NCBI GenBank assembly: GCA_046351325.1 | Contig: JAXLYR010000025.1 | Span: 45,916 to 109,915 of the forward strand | Direction: 5' to 3' | Source: Xiheicaenibacterium sp046351325 | GTDB taxonomy: Bacteria > Myxococcota_A > Polyangia > Polyangiales > Polyangiaceae | Length of the DNA: 64,000 nucleotides | Part shown: piece after piece, positions 8,353 through 18,200 of the stretch | Layout: every line of letters begins with the position of its first letter | Numbering within the stretch: position 1 is the first letter of the stretch | The notes under the pieces: generated by a model | The model's input: only the letters and a program-made list of their open reading frames with translations | The model's database searches: none | Told to the model about the DNA's origin: nothing | Position numbers and translations under genes: made by a program

Positions 8353-9078
8353 ATGCGCGTCGCTAAGCTCGGAGGAGTGAGCGACCCGACCATCCTGGTC
8401 ATCGACGACGATACGGAGCTCTGCGATCTGCTCGCGGAGCTCCTCGGGCAGGAGGGCTTCGTCGTGGAGGCTGCGTTCGACGGGAACTCCGGGCTCGGGC
8501 GCGCCACGTCCACCGAGTTCGCGATGGTAGTGCTCGACGTGATGTTGCCGGGCCTCGGCGGGTTCGAGGTGCTGCGGCGCATTCGCCAGCGGTCCGATGT
8601 GCCCGTGCTCATGCTCACGGCGCGCGGCGAGGACGTTGACAGGATTGTCGGCCTCGAGATCGGCGCTGACGACTATCTGCCGAAGCCGTTCAACCCGCGC
8701 GAGCTCGTCGCGCGGGTACGCGCCATTCACCGCCGGACGTCGACGCACGCGCAGCGCACGGCGGAGACCGACGAGGCGCACGCGATCGGAGACCTCGAGA
8801 TCTCTCGGGGCGCCCGCCTCGTCCGCGTGCGCGGCGTCGAGGTCAAGCTCACGACTGCCGAGTTCGACCTGCTCGACACGCTCGCGCGGAGCGCCGGAAA
8901 CCCAGTCTCGCGCGACGAGCTCTGCCGCGTCGTCCTCGGCCGCCAGAGCTCGGCGCTCGACCGATCGATTGACATGCACGTAAGTAACCTTCGGCGCAAG
9001 CTGGGGCCGCTGCCGGACGGCGGGGACCGCATCAAGACCGTGCGCAGCACCGGTTACATTCTTGTCAAGGTTGGCTGA
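8353..9078 (+). CDS. OmpR/CpxR-family response regulator
   Basis: 241 residues. The receiver domain has the acidic pocket (VIDDD, ~16-20), phospho-acceptor Asp ~62 in VVLDVMLPG, and the conserved Lys in YLPKPFNPREL. The C-terminal winged helix (~145-238) includes LTTAEFDLLDTLARSAGNPVSR and the DNA-binding helix region with DMHVSNLRRKLG. No good ribosome site precedes the ATG at 8353. A GTG at 8377 is preceded directly by GGAGGA but the spacing is too short, so the true start is uncertain within eight codons. It is followed after 2 bp by its sensor kinase and is divergent from the efflux operon it probably controls. Confidence 0.93.
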   Translation: MRVAKLGGVSDPTILVIDDDTELCDLLAELLGQEGFVVEAAFDGNSGLGRATSTEFAMVVLDVMLPGLGGFEVLRRIRQRSDVPVLMLTARGEDVDRIVGLEIGADDYLPKPFNPRELVARVRAIHRRTSTHAQRTAETDEAHAIGDLEISRGARLVRVRGVEVKLTTAEFDLLDTLARSAGNPVSRDELCRVVLGRQSSALDRSIDMHVSNLRRKLGPLPDGGDRIKTVRSTGYILVKVG

Positions 9079-9080
9079 CC

Positions 9081-10469
9081 ATGAAGAGCCTCTACGTCCG
9101 GCTCCTCATCGGGATGTGGGCGACGATGACGCTCCTCCTCGTCGCGTTCGCGCTCATCCACGCGTGGACGTTTCCGAGGGAGAGCCCGCACCTGCGCACG
9201 GTCGTTCGTCGCGCGATGACGTTTCGCGCCGAGCACTGGATGACGTGCCACGCGAACGCCCAAGAGGACTGCGACACCGTGCTCGAGGCCGTCGACGCCC
9301 GCGATCAGCGCATCGCCATCTATCGCGGCTCGGAGCTCGTCGCGGGGCAAGCGATCGACGGGGCGCCCGCCCTCGTCGAAGAGGTTGGGCGCGCGGCCGA
9401 TCCCTTCGCGTTCGAGCGCCGTGGAGACAGCGATCTCATGGCGCTGCGCCTCGCTGGTGAACGAGGGGATCTCACCGCAGTGGGCGCGCAGCCGGTGGCG
9501 TCGCGGTGGCTCTTCTTCGTCGTCCCCGAGACGCTCCCCTATCGGCTCGCTTCGATCGTCCTCATCACGGGGCTCATCTCGGCGCTCCTCGCTCGGTACT
9601 TGTCGCGACCGCTCCGCGTGCTCCGGGACGCGGCTGCGCGGTTCGGGAGCGGCGACTTGAAGTCGCGTGTCGGTCCGTCGCTCGGAGCAGCGGACGCCGA
9701 GGTGCTCGCGCTCGGTGCCGAGATGGACCGAATGGCCGAGCGCATCGAGGCGCTGCTCGAGGGTCAGCACCGGCTGCTCAGAGACGTGAGCCACGAGCTC
9801 CGCTCGCCTCTCGCGCGGCTCGGGCTGGCGCTCGAGCTCGTCCGCCGCAAATCCCCGGCGGAGCTCTGGCCGACGCTCGATCGCATCGAGCGCGAGGCCG
9901 ATCGGCTGAACTCGATGATCGGCGAGCTCCTCACGCTGAGCCGCCTCGAGTCCGGCGCTCCGCTCGACAGGAAAGAGGATTTCGACGTCGCGGAGATCGT
10001 CCGTGAGGTCGTCGACGACGCCGCGTTCGAGGCGGGCGAGAGCGGTGTCGTCGTCGCACTCGACAGCGCGGGGGCGGCGGTCGCTCACGGCAATCGGGAG
10101 CTCCTCCGGCGCGCGGTCGAGAACGTCCTGCGAAACGCCCTGCGGTACACGCCGAAGGGTTCGACAGTCGAGGTCTCACTCCACGAGTGCGCGCCGCGGG
10201 CCACGGAGATCGTCGTGCGCGACCACGGCCCCGGCGTGCCCGAAGACGCGACCGAGACGATCTTCAAGCCCTTCTACCGAGTGGACACCGATCGCGATCG
10301 CAAGCGCGGGGGCGCGGGGCTCGGGCTCGCGATCGCCTCGGGCGCGATCACGATCCACGGCGGCTCGATCACCGCCTCGAACCACCCCGAGGGTGGGCTC
10401 GTCGTGCGAATGACGGTGCCCTCGAGGTCGCGCGAGCGAAAAAGCGACCCTATCCGGTTACAGCCTTGA
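9081..10469 (+). CDS. CpxA-like sensor histidine kinase
   Basis: 462 residues. TM1 is ~8-28 (LLIGMWATMTLLLVAFALIH); a ~125-residue periplasmic sensor with two Cys (residues ~56 and ~64) follows; TM2 is near 155-175, then a HAMP (RYLSRPLRVLRDAAARFGSG). The H-box is RDVSHELRSPLARL, the N-box ENVLRNALRYT, G1 is DHGPGVPED and G2 is GAGLGLAIA. Arrangement and H-box match envelope-stress CpxA/EnvZ-type kinases. It starts 2 bp after the regulator stop, so the two are co-transcribed. Together they probably sense cell-envelope state and control the divergent efflux pump. Confidence 0.93.
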   Translation: MKSLYVRLLIGMWATMTLLLVAFALIHAWTFPRESPHLRTVVRRAMTFRAEHWMTCHANAQEDCDTVLEAVDARDQRIAIYRGSELVAGQAIDGAPALVEEVGRAADPFAFERRGDSDLMALRLAGERGDLTAVGAQPVASRWLFFVVPETLPYRLASIVLITGLISALLARYLSRPLRVLRDAAARFGSGDLKSRVGPSLGAADAEVLALGAEMDRMAERIEALLEGQHRLLRDVSHELRSPLARLGLALELVRRKSPAELWPTLDRIEREADRLNSMIGELLTLSRLESGAPLDRKEDFDVAEIVREVVDDAAFEAGESGVVVALDSAGAAVAHGNRELLRRAVENVLRNALRYTPKGSTVEVSLHECAPRATEIVVRDHGPGVPEDATETIFKPFYRVDTDRDRKRGGAGLGLAIASGAITIHGGSITASNHPEGGLVVRMTVPSRSRERKSDPIRLQP

Positions 10470-10496
10470 AAGTGATTGGAGGCCGCCGGGCATGGT

Positions 10497-10542
10497 GTTG
10501 GCGTGCGCGCCAACGCGTTTGAGCCGCCCGACCGGGCGGCTC
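10497..10542. terminator. Two adjacent hairpins between convergent genes
   Basis: GTTGGCG/CGCCAAC (10497-10503 and 10508-10514, 4-nt loop) is followed by GAGCCGCCC/GGGCGGCTC (10521-10529 and 10534-10542, 4-nt loop). They sit between the 3' ends of the sensor kinase and the minus-strand lipoprotein gene, and have no T-tract. Bidirectional termination is likely but not certain. Confidence 0.6.
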
Positions 10543-10549
10543 GAGGTCA

Positions 10550-10756
10550 TCACGCTATGAAGCCGCCCTGGTCGCTGGAGCCGCCCGCCCCTGCGTCGCC
10601 GCCCGCGCCACCCTGCGCAGTGCCGCCGTTGCCGCCGCCGTCGTCGTCGTCGCCGCAGCTCGACGCGAGGATGGGCGTCACAGCGAGGGCTACGACCGTG
10701 ATCGCGATGGGGATCGTGAGTCGGCGCACGAGCGCCTTCTCTTCATCCTGCTTCAT
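10550..10756 (-). CDS. Small Gly-rich lipoprotein
   Basis: 68 residues from the ATG at 10756 (an in-frame TTG lies at 10768). After a short basic region comes a hydrophobic helix ending in a lipobox (ITVVALAVTPILASSC), then a short mature peptide of Asp and Gly/Ala/Ser residues (CGDDDDGGGNGGTAQGG). Such low-complexity lipoproteins are common in myxobacteria. Function is unknown. It lies 8 bp downstream of the flavoprotein-methyltransferase gene on the same strand and may be co-transcribed. Confidence 0.55.
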   Translation of the reverse strand: MKQDEEKALVRRLTIPIAITVVALAVTPILASSCGDDDDGGGNGGTAQGGAGGDAGAGGSSDQGGFIA

Positions 10757-10764
10757 GCGGCCAT

Positions 10765-12246
10765 TCAAGCGGAAGGCGCTGCAGCCGGCAACGGAGTCGC
10801 TGGGCGGCGACGAAGAACGGCGACGATGGCGCGGTCTGATTCGCCTCGGCGGAGCGTCGCGGGGCGCTCTTCGACGAGCTCGAAATCAGGGAAGAGCGCG
10901 CGGAGTTCCTCGGCCGAGATGCGCGCGGTCGAGAACGAAGCGCTCGCGGCTTCGGTGTCGCGGACGACGATGACGACGCCCGAAGCACGCGTGAAGCGCG
11001 CGAGGTTCGCGGCGTAAGTCGCGCGGTCGCGCGCGGGCAAGCCGTGCAGCGTGCCGCGATCCAAGATCGCGTCGAACTCGCCGACGAAGCGCGGTTTGAC
11101 GAGGTCGTCCTCGAGGAAGAGCACCCCCGAGCCCCGCGCGCTCGACAGCGCTCGCGCGAGCGCGGTGCGCGAGACATCGACCGCGGTGACGACGTAGCCG
11201 CGCGCCGCGAGCGCGCGCGCTTGTGCGCCGAGCCCGCAGCCTGCGTCGAGCAGACGCGCAGGCGGAGGCGCGTGGGCAGAGAGGGCCGCGGCGAGGGTCT
11301 CGTCGAGGTCGTCGCGATGAAAGACAGGCTCGCGCTCGGAGGCGTAGACGGCGTCCCAATCGATGGGGAGCACCGCGCGCGGGCGCACGTCGTGCTCGAC
11401 CCAGGTCGCGACCGCGCGAGCGAGGTTCTCGGCGGTGAGCGCGGCTCCGCTCATCGCGCGTCGCGCGTCGGGCGCGTCGGCGACCTCGACCCCCGCGGCG
11501 GGCTGCAGGATCGCGTGGCCGTCGCGGACGAGCGTCGCCACGTTGCGACGCGTGGAGGGCGCGCTCCACATGCGATCGTTCATCGACGGCGCGAGCAAGA
11601 CGGGCGCGGCCGTCGCGATCGCGGTCGCCGCGACGACGTCGGACGAGTCACCGCTCGTGATGCGCGCGATCGTCGTCGCGCTCGCGGGCGCGATCACCAC
11701 GACGTCGGCCCAGCGCGCGAGCTCGATGTGAGGCGCTGGCGCGCTCGGATCTCGCGAGAACATCGCGCCGACGACGGGCGCGTGCGTGAGGGCCTCGAGG
11801 ACGCGGATGGATACGAACCGGTGCGCCGCGCGGGTGAGCGCGACGCGCACGACGGCGCCGAGTCGCTGGAGCTCGCGCACGAGGCGCGGGACGTCCGCGG
11901 TGGCGATCGCGCCCGTGCTCCCGAGCACGAGGTGCACGCCCGCGAGCGGGGTCGACGCGCGACGCCCTGCGCTCGCGATCTCGACGACGCGCGCAGCGAG
12001 GAGCGCGCGCAGAGTGTCTTCGAGGGCTGCGTCGACGGAGCCGCCGCCGGCCATGGCCGAGAGCTCGGCGCGGAGCTCGGCGCGCGACCTCGGGACGCGA
12101 AGGAGCTCGAGCGTAGCCGCGACGAACGGAACCGAGTCGCCCTCGAAGCGGAGCGCGCTCGCGTATGCGCCTGCGAGGAGCGCGCCCTCTCGCTCGATGA
12201 TGCTCGCGACCGCGCTGGTCACGAGCCGCTCTCCGGCGTCGTGCAT
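10765..12246 (-). CDS. HFCD-type flavoprotein fused to a SAM methyltransferase
   Basis: 493 residues with three parts. Residues ~1-95 are helical and may be a winged-helix domain. Residues ~105-275 resemble the phosphopantothenoylcysteine decarboxylase/LanD fold (HFCD): LVLGSTGAIATADVPRLVREL, then PASATT (PASANT-like) and PSMNDRMW (the PxMNxxMW motif). Residues ~295-490 form a class I methyltransferase (LLDAGCGLGAQARALA motif I). HFCD enzymes oxidatively decarboxylate C-terminal or pantothenate-linked cysteine. The second half of CoaBC (CTP-dependent ligase) is absent, so this is not an ordinary CoaBC. It may modify a peptide or small molecule; no obvious precursor peptide gene was found beside it. 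Confidence 0.75.
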   Translation of the reverse strand: MHDAGERLVTSAVASIIEREGALLAGAYASALRFEGDSVPFVAATLELLRVPRSRAELRAELSAMAGGGSVDAALEDTLRALLAARVVEIASAGRRASTPLAGVHLVLGSTGAIATADVPRLVRELQRLGAVVRVALTRAAHRFVSIRVLEALTHAPVVGAMFSRDPSAPAPHIELARWADVVVIAPASATTIARITSGDSSDVVAATAIATAAPVLLAPSMNDRMWSAPSTRRNVATLVRDGHAILQPAAGVEVADAPDARRAMSGAALTAENLARAVATWVEHDVRPRAVLPIDWDAVYASEREPVFHRDDLDETLAAALSAHAPPPARLLDAGCGLGAQARALAARGYVVTAVDVSRTALARALSSARGSGVLFLEDDLVKPRFVGEFDAILDRGTLHGLPARDRATYAANLARFTRASGVVIVVRDTEAASASFSTARISAEELRALFPDFELVEERPATLRRGESDRAIVAVLRRRPATPLPAAAPSA

Positions 12247-12326
12247 GCGCTCTTCTCACCGATCCACGAACCGCCGTCGAGTCGAGCGAGTGAGAGTGGA
12301 TCCAACCCTAAGGTAGAGTTGTCGCG

Positions 12327-13352
12327 ATGCCCGAGGTCAAGCGAGGTGAGGCGAAGTTCCTGTTCGGCTGCGTCGAGTCGTTCGCCACGACGTTCGAGCG
12401 CACGGTCGTCGAGGTGCTCGCCCGAGAGCTGCGCGGGGTCGAGCCCGCGGCGGTGAGCGAGCTCCGCGAGCAGCTGCAGCTCCTCATGCGGCAGCTCGAG
12501 TCGCGGCAATCGGCCATCCGCGTGCACGAGTCGATGGAGGGGCTCCTCAAGCGCATCCTGCTCTCGGAGCGCCGCCGTATCGCCGAGTCGCTCGAGGTGC
12601 CGCTCGCGAAGGCGATCGAGCCGAACGTCGTCGGCCTCTTGCATCGCGAGCTCAGGCGCTTCGACGATCTGATGGCCGCGAGCTGGTTCGTCTCGGCGCG
12701 CCCTCAAAGGATCCCGCGGCTCACGGATTTCCTGTCGATTCGCTTCGCCGCCGAGGCCACGCTCGAGAGCCCACCGCGCTTGCCGCGCACGTTCGACGAG
12801 AAGTTCCACGTGCTCGAGGCGCCGAGTCTGTTCTTGCCCGACCTCGCGCTGGCGCGTCACGAGTGCGGCCTGCGCGGCGCCGATCTCGCGGTCTCCTACA
12901 TCGATATCGACGACTTCAAAGCCGTCAATACGAAGCTCACGGAGAGCGTCACCGATCTCAAGGTGCTCGGGCCCTTCCTCGAGGCTATCGAGGCCTGGGC
13001 GTTCGGGCACGCACACGCTTACAGGTTTGGAGGTGACGAGTACATCGCGCTCCTGCCGAACGTCGATCGGCCGATGGCGTCGATGATGCTCGAGCGGCTG
13101 CGACTGCGCATCGCCGGCCTGCGATTCTCCGGGACGGACGTGAAGCTGACAGTCTCGCAAGGTGTGATGATGGTCGACCCCGATTGCCCGCTCACGGACC
13201 GCGAGATCCTCGGGCGCGCGAACGCCGCAAAGGCAGCCGCCAAGCTCGAGAACAAGGGTGGGATCGTCTTCGCGGAGGTGCCGGAGAGCGGGCTCGGCGC
13301 GCCGTCGAGCCTGCGCCACTCGCGCCGCAGCATCTTGCCGCCTATAGTTTAG
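12327..13352 (+). CDS. GGDEF-domain protein (probable diguanylate cyclase)
   Basis: 341 residues. Residues 1-~130 are helical and charged, without membrane segments. Residues ~175-320 form the GGDEF domain: YIDIDDFKAVNTKLTES corresponds to the DxDxFKxxND region, and the signature is GGDEY at residues ~234-238. Tyr in the last position is tolerated in active enzymes. No RxxD inhibitory site is evident just upstream. It would make cyclic di-GMP in the cytoplasm. The 3' end overlaps the convergent GMC oxidoreductase gene by 11 bp. Confidence 0.85.
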   Translation: MPEVKRGEAKFLFGCVESFATTFERTVVEVLARELRGVEPAAVSELREQLQLLMRQLESRQSAIRVHESMEGLLKRILLSERRRIAESLEVPLAKAIEPNVVGLLHRELRRFDDLMAASWFVSARPQRIPRLTDFLSIRFAAEATLESPPRLPRTFDEKFHVLEAPSLFLPDLALARHECGLRGADLAVSYIDIDDFKAVNTKLTESVTDLKVLGPFLEAIEAWAFGHAHAYRFGGDEYIALLPNVDRPMASMMLERLRLRIAGLRFSGTDVKLTVSQGVMMVDPDCPLTDREILGRANAAKAAAKLENKGGIVFAEVPESGLGAPSSLRHSRRSILPPIV

Positions 13353-15126
13353 TCTTCAAATGGCTCGCGAGCCGCAGCGCGAGCGCCGCCAGTGTCAGGG
13401 TCGGGTTGGCGGCGGGCGAGGTGGGGAAGACGCTCAGGTCGCAGACATATAGATTGTCGTGCCCCCTATAGTGGAGATCGTTGTCGACGACGCCCGCACC
13501 TGGAGGCCCCATTCGCAGCGTCCCGACCTCGTGCGCGACGCCGCCGAGCGCGCCGCGGAGCAGGCTCGCGTCCTGACCCTCGAGGGGCTCGCCGCCGAGC
13601 GCCTGAATCAGCTTGTCTTTGAGCGCCGTCACCTCGGGGAGGTGCGGGTCGGCCGCCGGGCTACGCGCCATTCGGACTGTGGGCTTGGCGTAGGAAGGCC
13701 CGCTCTGGTTCATTCCATTCGCGGCCACCAGCGGGGAGTTGATGAGCACGACGACCTCGCAGAGCATCACGTCGCCCTTCAATTGGCGGTGGCGTGCGAG
13801 CGTGTCGGGGTCGAGGTATCTACCCTGGTTCAGATCGGCGCCGAGCTCGATGAGGACATTGTAAGGGTGACTGTCCGCGTTCGCGGCGTGGTGGCGCGAC
13901 AGCGTCTTGCTCGAGGAGTCCACCCTGTGGAGCGGCTTGCCGGGCGGGATGGCGAAATGCGTGAAGAGCACGGGGTGATCGGTCAATCCATTGCCGACAA
14001 GTCTGTCATCGTCTTTGAGCGCGCTCAGCTGCGCGAGCTTGGCGCTCTCGATCGTCCCCGCGGCCAAGACGACATACCGCGCGCGATAGGTGCGTAGCTT
14101 GTTGGCGACGAGATCGTGGGCCTCCACCGCGGTTACAGTGCCGTCAGGCCCGGTGAGGAGCCGCGTCACCGCGTGGTTCAGGTTGATCGTCGTGCGACCG
14201 AGGTTCGTGGGGTCGATGGACAGTCGCCCCTCGGTCAGGAGATCCGCGGTCGAGAAGAGCCCGGGCGCGAGCGTGCCCTGCGCCGGGTTGAGCTGGCGCA
14301 CCGCCATCGGCGCGTCGAAATGGTCATAATCCGGGAGGAGCTGCCGCAGGAACGACTTGACCTGTTGTTGATAGTTGCTGGGCGGCGGCGGCCAATACAT
14401 GAGCTCTTCGGCGCGCTCGTACGCGAAGTTCTCGAGGTCCCACGCGACGCTGTTGGGCCAGGCCTCGAGCTCCCACCACGTCATCCGCGGGATGAAGCCG
14501 CCCCAAAAGACAGAGCGCCCGCCGAGGTTGAAGGCCTGCGCGCCCTGGTACTCGGAGCCCGGCGCATTTACATAGTTGTAAATTCTAAACTCGTCGAAGA
14601 GCGCCCATAGGTGCTTGTCGAAGCGGCCGAGCTGATGCTGGCGCGGGAGGTTCGCGGTGTGCGTGACGAAGAGGGCGCTGCCGGCCTCGAGCACGAGGAC
14701 GTCGGCGCCGAGATCCGCCAATTGATCGGCGACGACCCCGCCGCCGACCCCGGAACCGATGACGAGGACGTCGTAGAGGTGCGCTTCGTCGAGGTTCGGC
14801 TGGAAGAAGCGCTGTTGAAAGACGGTGTTCTCGGTGATGACCTCGGTGAGCGGAGGAAAAGTTACAGCGCTGTCATCGAACTCGAGCGCCGCGCCGTCCA
14901 CCTGCGGGCCGAACGAGAGATTCCCCTGCCCTTGCATCCAAATAGAGCGCTCGAGGACGAACTTGAACTCGGCGCCATTCGGATAGCGTTGTTCGTCGAG
15001 TTCGAAGCGCCATTCGTCGTCTTCGTAGACGCCGCCAAGGTCGTGGCCCCAGCCGTCGACGGAGTTGCGCAGGGTGACCGTCGAATCGGGTCGGACCGTC
15101 GTCGTCTTGAAACGAACCGTGAACAT
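13342..15126 (-). CDS. GMC-family FAD oxidoreductase with an N-terminal beta domain
   Basis: 594 residues. Residues 1-~110 (FTVRFKTTTVRPDSTVTL, then GWGHDL and AEFKFVLERSIWMQGQGN) look like a CBM20/AMPK-type starch-binding beta-sandwich. The FAD-binding motif follows at ~120 (VLVIGSGVGGGVVADQL), then LGGRSVFWGGFIPRM, and the GMC C-terminal domain with HEVGTLRMG and FPTSPAANPTLTLAALALRLA. GMC enzymes oxidise alcohols, sugars, choline or sterols. No signal peptide is seen, so it is probably cytoplasmic. The start ATG at 15126 was chosen because upstream codons read as low-complexity Arg/Ala sequence. A TTACAGCGCTGTCA palindrome lies inside the gene. Confidence 0.85.
   Translation of the reverse strand: MFTVRFKTTTVRPDSTVTLRNSVDGWGHDLGGVYEDDEWRFELDEQRYPNGAEFKFVLERSIWMQGQGNLSFGPQVDGAALEFDDSAVTFPPLTEVITENTVFQQRFFQPNLDEAHLYDVLVIGSGVGGGVVADQLADLGADVLVLEAGSALFVTHTANLPRQHQLGRFDKHLWALFDEFRIYNYVNAPGSEYQGAQAFNLGGRSVFWGGFIPRMTWWELEAWPNSVAWDLENFAYERAEELMYWPPPPSNYQQQVKSFLRQLLPDYDHFDAPMAVRQLNPAQGTLAPGLFSTADLLTEGRLSIDPTNLGRTTINLNHAVTRLLTGPDGTVTAVEAHDLVANKLRTYRARYVVLAAGTIESAKLAQLSALKDDDRLVGNGLTDHPVLFTHFAIPPGKPLHRVDSSSKTLSRHHAANADSHPYNVLIELGADLNQGRYLDPDTLARHRQLKGDVMLCEVVVLINSPLVAANGMNQSGPSYAKPTVRMARSPAADPHLPEVTALKDKLIQALGGEPLEGQDASLLRGALGGVAHEVGTLRMGPPGAGVVDNDLHYRGHDNLYVCDLSVFPTSPAANPTLTLAALALRLASHLKTKL
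14862..14875. repeat. Copy 1 of the ACAGCGCTGTCA palindromic element
   Basis: TTACAGCGCTGTCA lies inside the GMC oxidoreductase coding region. The central 10 bases ACAGCGCTGT are a perfect palindrome that recurs at 20286 and 23074. Confidence 0.7.
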
Positions 15127-15222
15127 CGCCGTTCGCCCCCCTCGCGAGGACGATCGCACACGTCGCGACGCTCGTCGCTGGTAGTCTCGCCGAGCGTCCA
15201 CCTCCTTTCGACGAGAGCACCC

Positions 15223-18200
15223 ATGACACCTCGACGGCTCCTCGCGTTTGGCTTCTTCGTATCCGCTGCGTGGTTGGCTGCGGGCTGTTCGCTCATCGCT
15301 GCGCCTGACCCAGATCTGCTCGAGGGAGGGCGCGGCGGCGCGCACCAAGGCGGCTCCAATAACGGCGGAGGTGGCGCCGGCGGCACGGGCGCCGTCGGGG
15401 GTGCTGGCGGCAGCGGCGGCATCGCAGGGGGCGGCGGCACAGGCGGCGGGTGCACGACAGCAGATGAGTGCCCCGGCACCGACAGCGAATGCGCACAGCG
15501 CACGTGCGAGAACGGCAGCTGCGGGATGGATTTCACCATCCAAGGCACGCCCATCTCCAATCAGATAGCCGGCGACTGCAAGAAGGCTGTCTGCGACGGC
15601 GACGGCGCGGTGGAGAGCGTCGACGACGACAACGACACAGAGGACGACTTCAACGAGTGCACCTCGGATGTCTGTGACGCCGGCACGCCGAGCCACCCTG
15701 CGCTGCCGCTCGACGCGCCCTGCGGCACGGGCCTGCACTGCGACGGCGCGGGTGCTTGCGTCGGCTGCAACGCGCCCGCGCAATGCTCGGGCACCGACGA
15801 CGAATGCAAGACGCGCACGTGCTCGAATCACACGTGCGGCTTCTCGTTCACGCCGGACGGCACGGCTGTCGCGAGCCAGATGGCTGGGGATTGCCTCGTC
15901 GATCAATGCGACGGGCTCGGCCACGTGGCGACCGTGAGCGACGATCTCGACCTGCCCGTCGACAACATCGACTGCACCGACGACATCTGCACGAACGGCG
16001 TGCCGTCGAACCCCGACTCGTCAGAAGGTTTGAGCTGCAACGATAACGGCGGCTCGCTCTGCGACGGCAGCGGCTCCTGCGTCGAGTGCACGCTGCCTTC
16101 GCACTGCACGGGCGTCGACAACGAGTGCCAAACGCCGGTTTGTACGGCGAACAGCTGCGATCTCGCGTTCGAGGCCGCGGGCACCCCGGGGGTTCCGCCG
16201 CTCACGCAGACCTCGGGTGCTTGCAAGAAAGAGGTTTGCGACGGCGCCGGTGCAGGCGCGACCGTCAACGACGACACCGAGCTCCCCGACGACAGCAACC
16301 CTTGCACGAACGACGTGTGCACGAACGGCGTCCCGTCACACACGAACGTCGGTTCGGGGGTGAGCTGCGGCCCTGGCCTCGTCTGCGACGGCGCCGGCGC
16401 CTGCGTGGGCTGCAACGTGCCCGCGGATTGTCCAGGCAGCGACACTTCGTGCCGCACGCGCACCTGCGTCGCTCAGGTCTGCGGCTTTGCCTTCCAGCCG
16501 AACGGCTCGCCTGGTGTCCCGCCTCTCGCGCAGACCTCGGGCGCGTGTCGCGCTGACGTCTGCGACGGCGCGGGCAACGCCATCATCGTGAACGACAACG
16601 CCGATCTGCCGGCCGACGGGATTCAGTGCACGGCGGACGTCTGCACGATCGGCGTACCTTCCAATCCGCCTGAGCCCTCGGGATTCGCCTGCTCACAAAG
16701 CGGCACGGTCTGTGATGGGCTCGGGGACTGCGTCGCTTGCAATACGGCGGCTGATTGCCCAGGGACCGACAACGAGTGCCAGACGCGGACCTGTACCAAT
16801 CACACCTGCGGCTTCAACTTCCAGCCGAGCGGCTCGCCAGGGTCACCCCCGCTCTCGCAGACGTCCCATGACTGCAAGGTACGCGTCTGCAACGGCGCGG
16901 GCGTCCCCATCGTGTCGAACGACGGGACTGACTTGCCTGTAGACAACAACGCCTGCACCGACGACGTGTGCTCGAGCGGCGTACCGTCCAATCCAGCCTT
17001 CCCGTCCGGGACGACCTGCCCCGGCGGGCTCTGTGACGGATCGGGGCTCTGTGTGGAATGCAACGTCGCGAGTGACTGCCCCGGAACGGACAACGGCTGC
17101 CAGGTTCGGACGTGCACGAACCACACCTGCGGGATGAACTTCCAGCCGAACGGATCGCTCGGCAGCCCCGCTCTGTCGCAGACCGCGGCCGACTGTCAGC
17201 GCAACGTCTGCAACGGCTCGGGAGCCACGATTTCGATCGCTGACAACGCCGACGTCCCGCCAGCCGACGGCAACGAGTGCACCTCGGACACTTGCTCCAA
17301 CGGGTCGCCTTACCCGCCAGTCGCGCTCGGCACGCCGACGTCCTCGCAGACCCCGGCCGACTGCTTGAAGAACGTCTGCGACGGAGCAGGCAACGTCACG
17401 ACCATCAACGACAACGCCGATATTCATGACGACGGCAACGAGTGCACGGCGAACCTGTGCACGAACGGGATGATGGATCACCCGCCGCTCGCGTTCGGCA
17501 CGCCAGTCGCCGGCCAGACGGGTGGGGATTGTCAGCTTCGCGTCTGCGACGGCGCTGGGACCATCACCTCGGTCGCCGACAACGCCGACACACCTCCGAG
17601 CGACGGCAACGAGTGCACGATCGACGTGTGCGTGTCGGGGGTCCCTTACCCGCCTGTCGCGTCGGGCACTCCGACCAGCGTGCAGGTCGGACAAGATTGT
17701 CACCAGAACGTCTGCAACGGCTCGGGGAGTGTCGTCAACGCGGTTGACGATGCCGATATCCCCGGGCCCGACGGCAACGAGTGCACACTCGACGGCTGCA
17801 CCGCGGGGGTTCCCTATCCGCCAATCGCCTCGGGGACGCCGACCACCGCGCAGACGCCACAAGACTGCCAGATCAACGTCTGCAACGGCTCGGGGGGCAT
17901 CATCAGCGTCGCTGACAACACCGATATTCACGACGACGGCCTCGAGTGCACCGCGAACCTTTGCGTCGGTGGCGTCATGGATCATCCGCCGCTCGCGTCC
18001 GGGACTCCCATCGCGAGCCAGACGGCGAACGACTGCAAGCTCAACGTCTGCGACGGGGCCGGCGGCACGACCACGCAGACCGACAACGCCGACCTGCCCG
18101 TCGACGACGGCAACACCTGCACGAGCGAAGCCTGCGTCGCCGGAGTTCCCTCGCACCCGAACAAGACCATCGGCTCGAGCTGCACGACGAACGGCAACGC

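Noticed and set aside
10765..11600. Complete CoaBC
   Set aside because: There is no CTP-dependent ligase half; the rest is a methyltransferase.
14611..15222. Upstream extension of the Cys-rich lipoprotein gene
   Set aside because: It runs opposite the GMC oxidoreductase gene; the ATG at 15223 starts a clean lipoprotein signal, so the extension is only an open frame.
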